NCBI RefSeq assembly: GCF_002875945.1
Contig: NZ_MCZK01000141.1
Location: forward strand, 1-51,962
From: Vibrio lentus
Lineage (GTDB): Bacteria; Pseudomonadota; Gammaproteobacteria; Enterobacterales; Vibrionaceae
Direction: 5' to 3'
Length of the DNA: 51,962 nucleotides
Shown: positions 50,905-51,962 of the stretch, in pieces
Numbering within the stretch: the stretch's first letter is position 1
Layout: every line of letters starts with the position of its first letter
Position numbers and translations under genes: made by a program
The notes under the pieces: model-generated
Told to the model about the DNA's origin: nothing
What the model saw: the letters and a program-made list of their open reading frames with translations, nothing else
Database searches by the model: none

Positions 50905-51962
50905 ATGGCAGTGAATGTAAATACAAACGTTTCAGCGATGACAGCGCAACGTTACCTAAACAACGCAAACAGCGCACAACAAACATCAATGGAGCGTCTA
51001 GCTTCTGGCTCTAAAATCAACAGCGCAAAAGATGACGCTGCGGGCCTACAAATCTCTAACCGTTTGAACGTTCAGAGCCGCGGCCTTGATGTTGCTGTTC
51101 GTAACGCGAACGACGGTATCTCTATTGCACAAACTGCTGAAGGTGCAATGAACGAGACAACCAACATCCTGCAACGTATGCGTGATTTGTCTCTACAATC
51201 TTCAAACGGCTCAAACTCAAAATCTGAGCGTGTAGCGATTCAAGAAGAAGTAACAGCACTGAACGACGAACTGAACCGTATTGCGGAAACCACGTCTTTT
51301 GGTGGCAACAAGCTGCTTAACGGTACTCACGGTACTAAATCATTCCAAATCGGTGCGGATAACGGTGAAGCGGTAATGCTTCAACTGAAAGACATGCGCT
51401 CTGATAACGCTCAGATGGGTGGTAAGAGCTACCAAACTGAGAACGCGAAAGACAAAGACTGGAACGTTCAAGCTGGCGCAAACGACCTAAAAATGTCGTT
51501 CACTGATAACTTCGGCCAAGCACAAGAAATCGATGTGTCTGCGAAAGCGGGCGACGACATCGAAGAGCTAGCAACGTACATCAACGGTCAACAAGATTCT
51601 GTTAAAGCGTCTGTAACTGAAGACGGTAAGCTACAAATGTTTACTGGTAACAACAAAGTTGAAGGCGAAGTGGCATTCTCTGGCAGCCTTGCTGGTGAAC
51701 TAGGCATGCAACCTGGTAAAGATGTAACAGTTGATACTATCGACGTAACATCAGTTGGCGGTGCACAAGAATCTGTAGCAGTAATCGATGCGGCACTTAA
51801 GTACGTAGACAGCCACCGTGCTGAACTGGGTGCTTTCCAAAACCGTTTCGACCACGCTATCAGCAACTTAGACAACATTAACGAGAACGTTAACGCATCT
51901 AAGAGCCGTATTAAAGATACCGATTTCGCGAAAGAAACGACTCAGATGACTAAGTCTCAGAT
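50905..51962 (+). CDS. Second polar flagellin, cut by window end
   Basis: The ATG at 50905 follows GGAG (50892-50895) and the frame is open to the last base, 352 codons, with no stop in the window. Start [65 protein letters not shown] is a standard flagellin N-terminus; the last visible part ([19 protein letters not shown]) is the start of the C-terminal helix, so only about 25-30 residues are missing. It is clearly a paralogue of the upstream flagellin. The sigma-28 promoter suggests a flaB/C/D-type gene; by position it would match flaC, but that letter is uncertain. Confidence 0.93.
   Translation, partial: MAVNVNTNVSAMTAQRYLNNANSAQQTSMERLASGSKINSAKDDAAGLQISNRLNVQSRGLDVAVRNANDGISIAQTAEGAMNETTNILQRMRDLSLQSSNGSNSKSERVAIQEEVTALNDELNRIAETTSFGGNKLLNGTHGTKSFQIGADNGEAVMLQLKDMRSDNAQMGGKSYQTENAKDKDWNVQAGANDLKMSFTDNFGQAQEIDVSAKAGDDIEELATYINGQQDSVKASVTEDGKLQMFTGNNKVEGEVAFSGSLAGELGMQPGKDVTVDTIDVTSVGGAQESVAVIDAALKYVDSHRAELGAFQNRFDHAISNLDNINENVNASKSRIKDTDFAKETTQMTKSQ

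Overview
The window looks like a Vibrio chromosome (family Vibrionaceae). The evidence is a Vibrio-type 883-residue chitobiase, the H-ring genes flgT and flgOP next to flgAMN-cheVR-flgBCDEFGHIJKL, polar flagellin genes directly after flgL, and AT-rich intergenic DNA. No phage, IS element, CRISPR array, rRNA or tRNA gene was recognised. Species-level placement cannot be made from reading alone.

Region 1 (1-11.7 kb) is a mixed stretch. It holds the 3' part of csgG (curli secretion pore), an unknown exported protein, a TraB/GumN protein, the chitobiase lipoprotein, a small KdgM-like porin, and a copper operon (three-HMA CopA ATPase overlapping a DUF411 protein) behind an excellent CueR-type promoter with a 19-bp spacer. 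gltX follows, closed by a bidirectional terminator.

Region 2 (11.7-30.3 kb) is an aryl polyene (APE) pigment locus. Seventeen tightly packed minus-strand genes, many overlapping by 1-29 nt, encode two acyl carrier proteins, an acyl-ACP ligase, two full ketosynthases (ApeO, ApeR) plus a cysteine-less partner (ApeC), a ketoreductase (ApeQ), two hotdog dehydratases (ApeI, ApeP), acyl/glycosyl transfer enzymes, and a LolA-like/MMPL/lipoprotein export set. A HAL/PAL/TAL-family ammonia-lyase sits inside the operon. Divergent from it are a lipoprotein gene with an in-frame TAA, an O-methyltransferase, and a flavoprotein carrying the WxWxIP signature of flavin-dependent halogenases. The likely logic is: make or activate an aromatic starter, extend it by type II PKS/FAS cycles, methylate or otherwise decorate the head group, and attach the pigment to lipid in the outer membrane.

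Region 3 (30.4-52.0 kb) starts with an unrecognised protein and then becomes a polar flagellar cluster: flgT (minus) divergent from flgOP, flgN-flgM-flgA (minus), cheV-cheR, flgBCDE, flgFGHIJ, flgKL, and two flagellin genes, the last cut by the window end. Promoters can be read directly. Sigma-54 -24/-12 elements lie before flgT, flgB (two in tandem), flgF, flgK and, in weaker form, the first flagellin. Sigma-28 elements lie before flgM and the second flagellin. This fits the staged Vibrio flagellar hierarchy in which basal-body genes and the first flagellin are sigma-54 dependent and later flagellins and flgM are sigma-28 dependent.

The most unusual items are the nonsense codon in the APE lipoprotein gene, the ammonia-lyase and halogenase-like flavoprotein added to the APE locus, tandem sigma-54 sites before flgB, opposed sigma-54 elements between flgT and flgO, a 19-bp tandem repeat between flgG and flgH, and a long pyrimidine tract between the flagellins.
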